Origin: Neurospora tetraspora
Lineage: Eukaryota; Ascomycota; Sordariomycetes; Sordariales; Sordariaceae
Direction: 5' to 3'
NCBI RefSeq assembly: GCF_033439725.1
Contig: NW_026944389.1
Span: forward strand, 930,001-994,000
DNA length: 64,000 nucleotides
Shown: positions 32,111 through 45,400 of the stretch, piece after piece
Layout: each line of letters starts with the position of its first letter
How positions within the stretch are numbered: the first letter of the stretch is position 1
The notes under the pieces: model-generated
What the model was told of the DNA's origin: nothing
The model's database searches: none
What the model saw: only the letters and a program-made list of their open reading frames with translations
Program-made: the position numbers and the translations under genes

Positions 32111-35100
32111 ATGACGACTGACGACTTCAAGAACGACAGCGACAGCGACAGCACACAGACGCCGAACCAACGCTTCGCTGCCGTTGTCGATGACTTCCTC
32201 TCTCAGCTGTCCAAGAGAGACGCGAAACATCCCTTCATCAAGTCCATTACCGAGCGACGCGATCAAACTGCGCCCGAGAACTCGTCCGAGTCCAAGCACC
32301 AGGAAGCCCAACTGCGAGCCTTCATCAACGACTTCTCCCGAGATGTCGCCGCCAAGAAGAAAAACAGCAAGTCTGCCAGGGCGTTGGACAAGCTGGGACC
32401 CTTCGTGTTATCCTTGACCGAGCTTGCCAAGTTCTGCGAGACCGTCTTCGGGGCATGTCCCATGGCGGTGGCCGCCATTTTCTCTGGTGCTCGCATGGTC
32501 TTGATGCTGGCGCTCAACGCCCAGGAGTGCTTGAATACAGTCATTGAAGCGCTCGATGAGATCGATACATACCTTCATTGCTACGACAACTTCTACGATG
32601 CCTATCGAGATGACCCAGTCATGCAGGCGAGACTGGTGGCATCATACAGGAACATTCTCCAGTTCTGGTGGGAATCCATTAAGATCCTCTCCAATTCCGT
32701 TCTCAAAGAGCATAGCCAAGGGACTTATCAGCCCACTCGACAAGGACATCAAGGATTGTCTACGCACCATTAAGGAGGACCGTACAAGCGTCCAGTGTCT
32801 CGCTCAGTCCATCGAGGCCAGACTGACCCGTCAATGGCGTCCAGGTACGCATTCATCCGAACTTCTTGGTATTCGTTACATACGCTAATGCAGGCACCGG
32901 ACAGACATGCTGCGAGACCAGATCATCCCATGGGTTGCCGGCCCCGAAGGCCCCTCCAAGCTCGACCCTCGCCACAGTCTGTATGATATGCTAGAACTTC
33001 ACCACCACGGAACCTGTTCATGGATTTTCGACCACCCTGGATACAAGGAATGGGACAGGCGTGATGTCTGGACAGGGAAAAAGTCAGATCCTGTCCTGTG
33101 GTACAACGCACCTCCTGGCTGCGGAAAAACAATCTTGGCCTCCCAGATTGTCAGCCGCTTAAAGCAGGAGAACCACAAGGTGGTCTGGTATTTCTGCTCC
33201 TTCGATGACCCCACCCGCAAAGACCCTCGAAACGCACTTCGTTCCATTGCCATACAGCTACTCTGCAGGTACATGTCCAAGAGGATACCGGACAAAGTTG
33301 TTGACATGTTCCGCGAGGACCAAGCCAATTCCAATAATTTCATCAACCACGAAAGACCACTCATGGATGTCGTCCATGAGCTTCTCAAGGCTACGAGTCT
33401 TGCTTACATTGTGGTGGACGGTCTTGACGAAATAATAGGGTTAGACCAGGAAAGGCCGTATCCTTTCCATGGCATGTTTGAGCAGCTGATTTCGCAGGCT
33501 TCGGAGCGGCATGGAACCACCAAGTGGTGTTTCACCAGTCGTAATGAAGGCCCAATAGGAGAAACCATGTCAAGGGTCAAAGCATTTCAGATTGTTCCTT
33601 CATCAGCAAGCTTGGCTGCAGATATCAAAGCCTACCTTGAAGACATGCTTAGTGAGAAGGAACTTTCGCCGGATCAGATTGAAGACTTGGTGGAAGCGTC
33701 GGAGGGCAACTTCCTCTATGCAAAACTGCGAGCAGATACCCTGCTTGGACAAGGCATCACTTGCGAGGAAGAGGCTGAAGAGGAACTGAGAACTTATCCC
33801 AAGGGATTGAGCGGCTGTTACTTGCGCAGTCTCGAGAAACTCAATTATCGGACTACTTACGAGCAAGAGCTGGCAAGGTAAGAAGCATTCGCTCTCAGGA
33901 GGGGTGCCCTCGGTTAACTGCTTAGCTAACTCACCCACTCGTCTACAGGCGCACCATCGTCATTCTTGTTACAACCAGGAAACTCCTAGCCATGACCGAA
34001 CTGCTTGATGCATTGGCCACACGGATCGGCTCCAACGACTATTCCACAAAACGAATTCCATCTCAAGACGCTATCCGTCGGCTTTGTGGATCGTTCCTAA
34101 CCATCGATTCTCCCTCTGCCGATACCGCACAAAGCCCGATTGTTAAGCTTAGTCACAAATCCGTTCAAGACTTCTTCCTTCTCCGCCATAGCCTGGTCCC
34201 TTCGGAACATCTCTCCAAGTACTTCATTGATCGATCATCGGCGCATCGGGAAATGGGCCGGATATGTCTCACGTACCTGAGTTTCAAACGCTATGAGAGT
34301 CCGGATGGCCTGCCAGAGTCTTTCGAAACCGACCCTGAGCATGCATTCCTTCGATATGCCTCTGTCTTTTGGTTTCAACATTTGGATATGAGAGGCGTGG
34401 CTTGCGAGGAAATGCGTCAAGAGATCCGAAAATTTATCCAAAGCTGCGGCTTTTGGACTGCCTTTCGGGTACAAACCAAAGTAGCACGCTATCTGTTTGC
34501 CCAATACGTACAGCGTGGCAGCTGTGGTTATAGCATGAGAGCTGATGGGTCGGAATGGAGTACATCAGACTTCATCGCTTCAACAATACCGCTTTGGTGG
34601 GATAAGCCTGGTAATGGGTGGGTGTCAACGCACGATTTGGAGATTCTTCACCATCTTCAACGCTTCATCATGGAGTGGCACGAGGCACTCTCGTCTGGCA
34701 TGGATGCTCTGTTGCTGTGCCCCATGGACCTTGCAGGTTGGGGTTTTTTTCCGGGAAGAGCAAAGTTCTTGGACAAGACAATCAGGCGAGTCGCCCTTGG
34801 TCCACGTGCGCTGGGACCAAGCAGCGATGTATCGGTAGACGAGGTGTGTACTGACAAGGGCGTATTCAAGGCTCGGGTACTCTTGATGAAGCCCAGTGAC
34901 ACCGGTGATGGATCGCTGAAATGGCTTGTTTCAACACCATTTTCGAAGCCAGGCTGGGTCTCTGGGTCTCTGAACTCAGGTCTGAATTTTCCATTCCGTC
35001 ATTTCAGCTCTTTCGGTTCGCTGTCAGCTGTCGATTCTCCCGGGATGTACTCAATCTGCAAGCGTAATCTGGATGTTGCGGTTATAAATTCTGACGGAGA

Positions 35101-36601
35101 ACAGTCATATGCGCTGCCTAAGAGACTGGTAAGCGAATGTCTCTCGAGCACACCACAGAGTTGGCAGCTCGTCAATGAAGTACGGGTTGCTTCCAACCAT
35201 ACAGGGAAGGTCAACGTGGCATGTTATTTTACGCCAGTGCAAAGGCCTTCGCAATCCATGGGGAGACTCCGAGGGCTCGCGGAAGGTACAGGACAGAAAG
35301 ATGGAGGAGGCCCAGGAGATGATGATCGTTCCGAGTATGACGAGGAAGAAGAGGAAGATGAAGAGTATGATGAAAAGGAATTTGACGAGGATGAAGAAGA
35401 GAGTGAGAGCGAAACAGGCAGTGAGACGGAAGGGGATTCCAATCTTATTTACTCGTCAACGGATGCAACAGAGCCCGAGTGCGATACCGTTACAGACGTT
35501 CTGGTCATCGTTCGTGAAGAAGGGAATCCTGTGTGGGTCCCATGCCACGGAAGGCAAAAGACAAGAAGGCAGATGGGTGGTACGCTGCATCCCAGGGAGC
35601 CTGTCTTTGTCTGGGCACAAGATGCAGAAAGCTTGAGTATCATGAACACAGTCAGCGGAAAGACCACGACATCTAGCCTACCCAAGTTGTCCGAAAGGGA
35701 TGGTCCTTTGTTGCCGGAAGCTCAAATTGCCGAGAAAGAGCAGATGCCAGACCTTGGGACACGCTTCGGTTCACGCTTACTGACCGAAATTCGCTTCTCT
35801 TCCGACGGCTCTTTGCTGTATGCCCTATCCATCAACTTCGACGCTGCAAGCTCTCATGTCACGAAAGCAACAGTCTCTCTTACCAGATTCCGGTTTGAAG
35901 CCGGTGAGGACACCGGAACCGAAGAACCGAGACTTGAGCAGTCTGGGGATGTGTTAACGACTGCGTACCACTTTCACAAGAGGGTGGATGACTTGCCAGT
36001 ACCCCTTGGTGTCACCTACTGGTGTTCTGATGCCGTCTACATCTGTCTTCCACTTCTGACCTGCAGCGTCAAGTTCATCAGAATGTCCTTGAACCCATCG
36101 ACATCTGACAACTCGCAGCCACAACCCAAAATTCAAACCCTCAACCACACGATCCTTATCCCCTCATTAACGAGTCAGCGCCGACCCCGCCTCCTCTACC
36201 AATCCAGTACCTCCAAAACCAAAACCGACGATTCCCTCTGTCTCGTCCTCAATCCAGAACCCAAGCTCGCAACCCCCACCCAAGCTGAAGACCGCCATTA
36301 CAGGCAAGACACAGGCTGCTCCGACCAATGCGACCACGAAGACATCACCACCTGTCACCATAAGCAGGAAGAATTCGGACGCGGCGGTGCTTCGGTTATC
36401 AGATGGAGCATTCCCCGGGAAGGCGGCTGGAGAGACTGGGACCCAGAGAAGGACTCCATGTCGGACGAGCTGCAGAGGAATCCGTCGCTTTGCACGTTCA
36501 ACGAACTGAGAGGGACGTTCATTGATGCGGATAAGATGTTTTCGGTGCCGATTCGGGGGGCGTTGAATTTCACGTGGAAGGGGTATTTGTCTTGTGGTTG
36601 A
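32111..36601 (+). CDS. NACHT-domain NLR (STAND) protein, with a one-base frameshift
   Basis: Exons 32111-32844, 32905-33877 and 33949-36601 (introns of 60 and 71 nt; CTAAT and CTAAC branch sites), about 1450 residues. N-terminal helical domain (..LDKLGPFVLSLTELAKFC.., ..YRNILQFWWESIKIL) like the DUF7708-type domain found before fungal NACHT modules. NACHT follows: Walker A NAPPGCGKTILAS (about 312-324), Walker B YIVVDGLDEI (about 412-421), KWCFTSRNE. The C-terminal 850 residues show no clear ankyrin, WD or TPR repeats and include an acidic Glu/Asp run. The frame breaks at 32705-32707 (CTC AAA GAG): the N-terminal frame would stop 22 codons later, whereas the sequence that continues the domain (KSIAKGLISPLDKDIKD..) is in the next frame, so one extra A is present. 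This is either an inactivated allele or a sequence error. Fungal NLRs act in non-self recognition and cell death. Confidence 0.85.
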
Positions 36602-37543
36602 AGAAGACTCTTCGGGCTGGGAGAGGGACAGACTTTAGATAGTTCTACGGATTGAATGGAGATTGCACTGAAATTCAAGAGATGTAATGGTTGATTGACA
36701 CACCTAATGATGAGAATGTTGGGGGCATAGAAGTATGACAGGAAGTGGTTCAAACATGTGCATATGAAGAGGTGTAGTTGGAGGCACGTGACCTCGCGTT
36801 CAGTTGACGCTTGACTAAGTTTGATGGTGCTTGTTGGCGTCGAGACAAAAAAAGATTGGACAAAATTCGGAAATTGGCCTAAGTGTAAATTAGCGGATTT
36901 TGGTCAACCAAATCTCGAACATGATGACTGTTTGATGATGGATCATTCATCTCGATCTGGACAGCGGAAGTGAAGAGTGAAGACTGGAGTTGTGAAATGA
37001 CTTGAAGAGGACAAGTCGACGCGTCCCGAGCCAATTGAAGAGGCGAAACATAAATGATCAACTTGGGTCTCAAATCACACGTGCTCTTGGCGTGAGCACA
37101 CTTGAAGATTGTGGGGTCAATTTCTGTAGCGCTGCTCACCATTCGATCCGTGCGGTGCTCACAAATGCAGAACAGGGAAGCCCCGAGAGCGCCAGAAGTT
37201 CACGCGCGCGCGGCAGTGGGGACCCGCTAAATAGTGTAGGGAAACCATTGTCCACAGCAGCCCAGCTAGAGAAAGCGGAGTCGTGTAAGTGCAACACAGC
37301 GCGGTTCCAGTTCGTTAGCCCATCTGCGGGCGGCGTCGCGAACCGCGTAACGCACGCCAACACTATAGAGATCATCTACCCGAGCTTCCAACCAAAGAGC
37401 CTCGCTTGTCGCCAAATCTCGCATCGAGCAATCTTCAACCTACGACTGCATTCCAATTGCTGCCCCGAACTACCGCGTCCCCCCCTTCTCCGCCACGATC
37501 CCCTCGCCTGCCCGGCCGTTGTCGCTGTACTCAAAGTGCAATT
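36602..37543. other. Intergenic/promoter region of the Whi5-domain gene
   Basis: No supported gene. A GC-rich plus-strand frame overlaps the start of the next gene in another frame. CACGTGAC occurs at 36785. The frame of the Whi5 gene is open upstream to about 37400 but without an earlier ATG. Confidence 0.4.
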
Positions 37544-39640
37544 ATGGGGCCGGACACGCCCTCCGCGTCGGTGCTGCCTGCGCTGGACCCCGGACGTGTC
37601 ACTGCGATTGCGACCATTGCGACGCCGACGCCGACGCTTCACAATGCCGACAAAGACTCGACACTTTTGCTTCCTCATAGCTCCATGGTCGCCGCCACCA
37701 TGCGACAAGCTTCTACTGCCGACAAGGAGACGCGACCAGCGGCCACCAGCTCCCACGACGCGACCGACTATCGCGTCCCAAGTTATCCGCATCCCCATTC
37801 CCACCAGCCGTCGGCACCCGTCCGACACCCGGCCCCCGAGGCGCCCCGTATCTACGACCCTCGCCCGTCCGAATACCCGCCGGTCAACGCCAGCAGTGCC
37901 AATCTAGCTCCTTACGACAGCTCCAGTCGCTTCCAACCTCCTCCGCCGTCCCAACGTCACCGCCTCCCGCACTCTCTCAGCGTCTCGCAAGCAACAAGTT
38001 CCACCAACGACGCTGACTTGGTGTTTACCCCGCCCTCCAGCGAAGGTGGTCGAAGCCCCAGCAAGCCCAACAGCCACGACTCGAGCCAGGATTCACAGTT
38101 GCTGCAGCTGTCCCAGATTGCTGCCGCACAGGAGAGGATACCCGAGAATGGAAATGCTTTGTCAAGAAAGCGCATGGCCGACGGAATGGTCAAGCCCACA
38201 TACGAAAGGCCCAGCCCATCTCTCGCTGGTACCGCCAGTCACACAAGGAACACAAGCGCCGTCAGTATGGCTTCTACTGCCACCAGCCGACTTGGAGAGG
38301 TGAGTCTTTGGTTGGATCTCTGGCTTTTAGAATTCTCAATGCTAACACCACCTTTGTTACAGCTCTCTGCCGAGCTCAAGACTCGTCTTTCATACGCAAT
38401 GGTTAAGGTCAACAATGGATGGCAATCCCACTCGATTGACCAAGTAGAGTCGCTGGCTTCCCGTGCCGCTTCTCCTACCTCGAGCAATTCCACGGTACAC
38501 ATGAGGAACGGATCGTCCGCCAGTCCACAGCTCTCGAACCTCCAACGCAGAGGTAGCCACGCCAGTATGGCTCCCGTTAGCTCTCAACAATACCCAACAT
38601 CCTCCCAGCAATATCCATCAGGGTCTCAGCAGCATCATCCATCGGGTTCGCAACAACATCCGTCAGGTTCCCAACAACATCACAGCCAAGGGCGGCCCGC
38701 CGAGAGTCCCTATCCGCCGGAATCGGGTCACTTGGCTCCTCGTTATAGCCCAACTTCGCAGGCAGAGCCTATTCCTTCTGTTACTCTTGCTCCTCCCGCT
38801 CCTATTCAGCCAACAAGACAGCAATTTCAACATCCTCGGCGCAACTCGGTGCCACGAAACACACAGGCTTTTCTTGCTATCAACCACCAGCCACCACCCC
38901 AACAAGGACTCAACACAGCTGGGCAACCCAGTCCTTACCTAACAACACATCATCATCGGACATCGCTAATGGATCCGCCACTCTACCCTCCACATCAGAA
39001 CGTCCGGGAACAAGACGCCATAGAATCCTTGCTCTTCATGAGTAGTCCCGGTAACTCTGCTAACCTCAAACACGGCTTTCCCTCATCATCACAACCACTA
39101 TCGTCGTCGCAACCTTTGCCATCATCACAACCACTGCCATCCGGCCACGCACAACCGCAACAACGAACCGCACTGCCGAGCTCACAACCACGGAAAAGCC
39201 TACCCTCGGCAAGACCAACAAACCACCCACGCGCCCACCAAACACAGTCCCAGTCCACCCAAAAACGCGTAGGTTTCCAAAAGTCTCCCAACGCCATGGA
39301 CATGGACGACGGCACCTACGGCGTCTCGCCGTACAGCAACACCAACACCCGAGGCATGCCGCGGAAGAGGGGAGGATACAACGGCCATGCTGCTACTGGT
39401 GGCGAGCCACAACAACACGCGCACGCGCACGCACCTATACAAAAGTTGAAGCAATTGCCTGTTTCCTCGGGACTCACGGTACCTTCGAGGCCGGCACGCA
39501 CGGGCCTGAAAGATGAGGACATTGATAGGATGTTGGAGCTTGCCGCGGCAAGGGAGAGAGGAGACTCGGATTCGGAAGGGGAGATTCAGATCCCGGTATC
39601 GAGGGGGCGCCGGGAGGGCGCGGGTATCGTCCGGGCGTAG
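37544..39640 (+). CDS. Whi5-domain-like, low-complexity protein (likely transcriptional regulator of cell-cycle start)
   Basis: Two exons, 37544-38299 and 38363-39640, 677 aa. The 63-nt intron (GTGAGT, GCTAACACC, TTACAG) is a multiple of three and has no stop, so retention would insert 21 residues. Directly after the splice, LSAELKTRLSYAMVKVNNGW (253-272) continued by QSHSIDQVESL resembles the short Whi5/Nrm1-type motif by which fungal repressors bind SBF/MBF transcription factors. Elsewhere the protein is disordered: Ser/Pro/Gln-rich, with repeats such as GSQQH(H)PS and SSQPLPSSQPLP, and many SP/TP sites suited to cyclin-dependent kinase control. The C-terminus is an acidic/basic helix (KDEDIDRMLELAAARERGDSD). 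Start chosen at the first ATG in frame. Confidence 0.7.
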   Translation: MGPDTPSASVLPALDPGRVTAIATIATPTPTLHNADKDSTLLLPHSSMVAATMRQASTADKETRPAATSSHDATDYRVPSYPHPHSHQPSAPVRHPAPEAPRIYDPRPSEYPPVNASSANLAPYDSSSRFQPPPPSQRHRLPHSLSVSQATSSTNDADLVFTPPSSEGGRSPSKPNSHDSSQDSQLLQLSQIAAAQERIPENGNALSRKRMADGMVKPTYERPSPSLAGTASHTRNTSAVSMASTATSRLGEVSLWLDLWLLEFSMLTPPLLQLSAELKTRLSYAMVKVNNGWQSHSIDQVESLASRAASPTSSNSTVHMRNGSSASPQLSNLQRRGSHASMAPVSSQQYPTSSQQYPSGSQQHHPSGSQQHPSGSQQHHSQGRPAESPYPPESGHLAPRYSPTSQAEPIPSVTLAPPAPIQPTRQQFQHPRRNSVPRNTQAFLAINHQPPPQQGLNTAGQPSPYLTTHHHRTSLMDPPLYPPHQNVREQDAIESLLFMSSPGNSANLKHGFPSSSQPLSSSQPLPSSQPLPSGHAQPQQRTALPSSQPRKSLPSARPTNHPRAHQTQSQSTQKRVGFQKSPNAMDMDDGTYGVSPYSNTNTRGMPRKRGGYNGHAATGGEPQQHAHAHAPIQKLKQLPVSSGLTVPSRPARTGLKDEDIDRMLELAAARERGDSDSEGEIQIPVSRGRREGAGIVRA

Positions 39641-40195
39641 TAACATTTGGGAAAGATCTGGGGGAGGATGTCATCAAGGTGGATCAAAGATACCTGACGG
39701 GTTCAATAAAGAAACAGTGTTTACGGCCAGTATTTGAGGAATGGACAGGGGTGTCAATCAAGGAGACTCGGCTCGGGGGATTCTGGCGCGGTTACTAGGC
39801 AAAAGGAAAGGAGTGGAAGTCATTGTTTGCTTATGGACATCAGAACATTGCATGAACACCTGTTATACGCTAGCTACCGAGGCAGTGGTTTACATTCTCA
39901 CTACGAAAGCATCATTGGGAATTGGTCTTCTTGGCCGAGCCCGAGAGCATGAGCGGGCATAAGAGGTTAGTGGGTGGGTGGCTTTGGGGAGACTTGCCAT
40001 GGCGGACTTTAAGCTACAGACAGATACGATTTAGCTCGTCTTGTCAACAACGGAGATCCAATCAAGCATCTGGGGAGGGGAATCAACAGCTAAGAGGAGG
40101 TCATGCTCATCAATTTACAGCGTTGTCTTGCAAAACAGATCTTATGTCTTCTTTCGCACTCACCACTCACTCATCAGTTAGCATCGGGATCATTT
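39641..40195. other. 3' flank of the Whi5-domain gene, no gene seen
   Basis: About 550 bp, normal composition, no convincing frame. Ends at the left LTR of the Copia element; the last five bases are CATTT. Confidence 0.45.
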
Positions 40196-40367
40196 TGTCA
40201 GATGTGACGGTGTAGAATTGATTGATTGAAGAGTGTGTGTGATTGACTCGCCCAGAAGATATAGGGGGTGCTAGGGTAACCTAGATATGCTTAGAAATTA
40301 GGCAATATTAGGTGGCTAGAGCGCTAACCTCTATATAGTATGGTTAAAACCACCCTTAAATTTGATA
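40196..40367 (-). repeat. Copia LTR, left copy (172 bp)
   Basis: Matches 45540-45711 along its whole length, including the segment AGGCAATATTAGGT.GCT.G; the differences are mostly transitions. Confidence 0.85.
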
Positions 40368-40529
40368 CACCCTCTTACTTACAAACTTTCTAAATAGGGC
40401 AAAAGTAAAGCTATTTATAAAATTTCTCTTCTAATACATTAATTTCTTTAACCAAATTGTAAATATCCTTTAAAATATTATCCGGAATCTCCTTATCTAT
40501 CCTTATCTCCTTACAAACTAGTATATTCG

Positions 40530-43500
40530 TTATTCCTATTAATTCCCAGAATTTCTCGTAATCTAATTATCTTAGAACCTTCGTTAGTCTATCGGCTAAT
40601 ATTTTCTTCGTCTCTAAATACTTAACTTTAATCCTTCCCTCTATAGTTTCTTACCTTAATTAATAACAATAGATATCGATATATTTTAATTTAATTATTA
40701 GCTTCGCTACTTTAATAATTAATATACAGATTATTTATATATTATTACAACCGATTACAGGCATATCTTTATTAAGGGGAATATTAATCTCCTTATATAA
40801 ATGTATAATAGCGATAACTTCCTTAATAGCGTTTAAAATCGATAATAATTCTATTTTTATTATTAAGGTGGATACTATTTTTTATTTAGTTATACCCTAA
40901 TAAATTAAATTATTAAAGAATTTAATTGTAAATCTATACGAATTCTTTCAATTTAGAAAATTGTTAGCGTACAATATATTTGAAGCGATTTTAAACTTTA
41001 TTAATTTATTATAATAGAGGGAGAGATTAAGGTAATATTAAAGGTAATATAAAATTTTATTAATAGCCTTACAATATTAAGGATTAGGGTTATAATTATA
41101 GCGAATTAGTCAGCTGGCGGCGAAGGTGATATTAGGCCGGGTAATTATAGCAGCGTATATTATAGAGACAATAATAACCTAATATTCCCGGATTTTATTA
41201 AAAGAGGTTATACTATTATAAAGTATTAATTCTTTATTATTTATTGGAACAAAGGCGAAGGTATAGGGATTCTTAATTAATTTAGTAATTTTATAAATAT
41301 ATTCCTATTAGGATAATTAAATATAGTTTACTTTTTAGTTTCGAATAATTTCGATACTTAGAAACTATTAAAGGTTATTACTACTAGTAAATTTATATTT
41401 CTCTTTTAGTTTCTTCGTAACCCGGGTAACTTTATTATACTATAATTCATTAAAGGCGAAAATAATATTATTAATGTAATAGAAAATTAGGATTTTATTA
41501 CGTTTGAGGATATATGGGTCTTCGAATAATAATTTGAACCTTAAATTTTTAAAGGTCCTATTAAATTTTCGTTATTATAGTAAGGGAGTTCGTTAAAGAT
41601 TATAAAAGGTCTTCAGGATTTTAAAGATAGTATTATACTTTTAATAATTAGGGGGTATATATATATATATATTTCTTTTTTAAGGTAGGCATTAACAAAG
41701 GCGTTTATTATATTGTATTAAATGAGTTCGAAATCGAATTTAATAGCGTAGGTGATAATTGACCGAAATAAGCGATTAATTAACGTAGAAGTATACGTTT
41801 CCTTACTATAATTATATTACTAATTTCCTTTAATTATAAAGGGAGCCTTTACTTTTAATAATTGACTATATTTATTAAATTTATATATATATATTTATAT
41901 ATAGTCGAGGATTGGAAGATTTTTAATACGGAGAACGTCTTCGTCAACTTTAATTTATAATTTTATTTTTTTATAATTGTTAAAATATATTTCCTTTATT
42001 TATTTAAAAAGATTATTTGAATTATAATATTTAAAATTGCGGTAAGTTTTTGGGATTAGAAGGAGGTTTTAACGTTTAATAGAATTTAGTCTACTACCTT
42101 TAGAAATCAGGTAATTAATTTCTACGTTTATAATTATTTTACCTTACTATTACTTAATTAATTGAATAAATTTCCTAATGTTAAATATAACTTCCTATAA
42201 TTCGAAAGTTAAGAAGGAGATAAGTTTTAGTAAATTTATTATAAGGTTAGTAGTAAAAATAGTTAGTAATATATTTAGCGGAGTAGGGTAATTAAATATA
42301 AAGTCGACAAATATTTTATTTTGAGCAGTAAGCTTTATTAATTTCGAAATAGTTTCGTTATTATTTTTTAAATTTTTATTATCGATAAATAACGGTAGGA
42401 GAGAGGTAAGATTATTATTTTCTATATTTTAAATTACGTTGAAGGGTTCAAAATATTATATAAAGAATTAAAGAGGTTAATTAATTTAATTGAATAGATC
42501 GGCAATTTCGTTACTAATTAACCTTAGTCCTTCTTGACAATTATTAAGGTTCCTTAAATAAATTGGATTTTCGTTAAAGAATATATTACGAGTATACACA
42601 ATACAGTTAATTTACGGGTTTTAAATTTAGTAACTAGAAGAGGTAGTATAGCTAATAAGGAATCCGATTTAAGCCTTTAATTAAAATTCTTTTTACTATT
42701 ATTCTTTTTTTTATATAATACCTGTTATTATATATATTTTATAGCCGTAGACGAATAAATAATTAAAATTAAGTTTACAGGGTTTAATTTATACCCCTTT
42801 ATAGTAAATTACAAAAGTATAAATCTATTCGTATAGTAACTTCTAATTATAGAAATATTTAAGCAATTAATTAATAAAGTAAACGGAAGTTAAAATGATT
42901 TAAAGCTAGAAATTATAAGGGATTTTTAACGCTATTTATTATTATATACGCTTTTTCTTTAATTATACCCTTATAATATTTAGTATTACCGTTATAAATT
43001 TAAATATTAAGTATTAAAGGTTCGAAAATAATAAGGCGTATAATTAACTTATTTCTAATATATTAATTATTAAATTTATTATCGTATTTAATATATTTAA
43101 TTTTAATATTATATTAGTAATTAATTATATTAATAATTAAATAGAGTCTTTTAGCGATGGCCTTAATTATTCGATTCGCTACATAAATGTCCCAAACGAA
43201 TTTATTTTATTAGTAGGTAATAAATATAATATATTCAAAGCTACTTTTCCCTATTTTATATTTAAGAAAATCGACGGCAAGACGCTTTCCTAGATTAAAT
43301 CCTTTATTTCGTAAGTTTCGTTTAATTTATCGTTTAATTTTTAAAATATTGTACGTATCGTATTAATGAGTAGCGGGCCCTCTGAATTTAATGCCTTCAA
43401 TATTATAAAAGTATTTAAAGATTTGAGGATTATAGTAACCGAATTACTTATATTAGAGTTTGGCGGGTATTTTATATACACAATAGCCAGTAAAGGAATT

Positions 43501-45400
43501 AAAGCGATTTTAACGAGTAAAGAAGGTAGGACGGTTGAAGGAGAGGGGTAGGTGTTTGAAAATTATTTAATAATGGATTTTTTAAAAGAAATAAAAAAGT
43601 AAATTATTTAACCGACGGAGGTAATTACTAGGCGGTTTATAATCCTAATAAAGATTTTACTTTTAAAGTAAGCGTAATAATATAAAATTTATAGTAAAAT
43701 TAAAGTAGAAGGTTACTTCTTTTAACCATAGTTTTAAAGTTCCCTTTTTTCTTTATGTTTTTATATTAATAGTTTTAAAACCTTTAATAGGTATTTGAGA
43801 TTTACTAGCCTAAATTCGGTCCTTTAAGAACGTTGGTTAAAACGAAGAAAAATAATTAATTTCGTTAAAAATATAAATAGAAGCCCCAGAATTAAAGATT
43901 ATAGATTTCTTAAGTAAATAAACATTACCTTACTACTACTCGTATTAAAAGTACTTTATTTAATAAGAATTATTAAATTACAAGTACTAATTTTTTGTCT
44001 CCTTTAATTTTTCGAAGTAGTAATTTACGTAGAAGTAATAAAGCAGTCTTATATTTAACTTTTAACCTTCTTAATTTCTTTATTACTTTTAGGATATTTT
44101 TCGAGATTCTTATTAACAAATTTTCAAATAGGGTTATTTAGCTTCTATTTAGGATTATTCCTAATTTAAATATTAAATACTAATAGTATATTATTGAATA
44201 AGAACTTTGTTTGTAAATTCTATAAAGCGCCGTAGCGCTTCTTCTCTTTTTCGGCTATAAAGAATTTTTCGCGTTTTTATCCGCGCTACGTTTCTTCCTT
44301 ACATTTACCTTCCGTTTCTTTTTATAATTAAAATTAGAAATATCCTCTTTATTAAATACGAACTCTTACGAATTAGAGCGGTTAATACCCTAAGCGCTAC
44401 GAATTATAGCCTTTTTAAATTTGATTAATAGTATAGTACGTTCTAATATATTAACCCTTTTAAAATTAATAGATATATCTTTATATTTTAAGGATATTTC
44501 TTCGAATTCGTCATCGAATTTCTAAAAACTGATAATTTAAATAGGTTTATATTTACGGACTATATCGATAAAGTCGGTGAACTATAAAGTAAAGAATGTT
44601 ATTTTACTAATTCCGAGTCTTTTCCCGTTTACAATAAGGATTTCCTAATTAGATAACTATTTTTCGAAGTCCTTAGGTTACTTCTTTATTATTTTTTTAA
44701 TAAAGGTTTAATAATTTCGACGAGTTTTAGCAATTTAGTCAATAAGTTAATAATTAATTTGATTTTCAATTTCTTTAAATTAATTACGGTTGGATTTATC
44801 CTATTTAAATAAAGTATTAATATAATAGGTAGTAATATAGGTGTTTATTTAGTTAAGAATTTAGGTATTATCATTATTAAAATTTTTCTAGTATTTATAA
44901 CGAGCGTTATTTATATTATTAATTTAATCGTACGCTATTTTCCCGGTAGTTATTAGGTCAGTAGAGGAGTTAATAATTATATTTTTCTTAATATTCTATT
45001 TAGTACGGTATTTATTATGCTCCTCTTTCTTTTCTTCATTTTCTTCTCCTAAACTTCCTTCTTCATCGTCTTCATTAGCGCCGGCGGCGGCTTCTTTTTA
45101 AAATTAAGTAGTAATAGTAGTTTCGGTAATAGTACTATTCGTATTGGTAGCTATAGTAGTAGTAATTATTACGGTTATAGTTACGGCCTTTTTAACCCAG
45201 ATTCTTCTATTGAATTTAACGAGCTCCTTCTTTGCCGTTAGAAGGCGGTCCTTTACTTACTTAGTAAAGAAGAAGTCTTCCAGCTTCGGAGGTAGAACCT
45301 TTTGAACTATAGGTCTTCCTTTAAGCAGCCAATTTCTAAATTCCTAGTTGCTACTAACAAGTCTCTTGAGAATTTTATATTAATTAGGCTAGTCGGTACG
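40530..45400 (-). pseudogene. RIP-destroyed gag-pol of the Copia element
   Basis: No intact frame. On the minus strand, YYINNIIF at about 41482-41459 is what the reverse-transcriptase motif YVDDIIF becomes after G-to-A changes. At 40615-40561 ILADRLTKVL.., LDYEKFWELIGI matches the RNase H end of Copia polyproteins (ADxLTKxL). The gag and integrase parts should lie towards 45 kb but are too degraded for me to delimit. Confidence 0.7.

Noticed and set aside
37002-37907. 301-codon plus-strand frame overlapping the start of the Whi5-domain gene
   Set aside because: Arg/Pro/His-rich shadow of the other frame; it runs through the Whi5 coding start, whereas the Whi5 frame has a proper intron and a domain.
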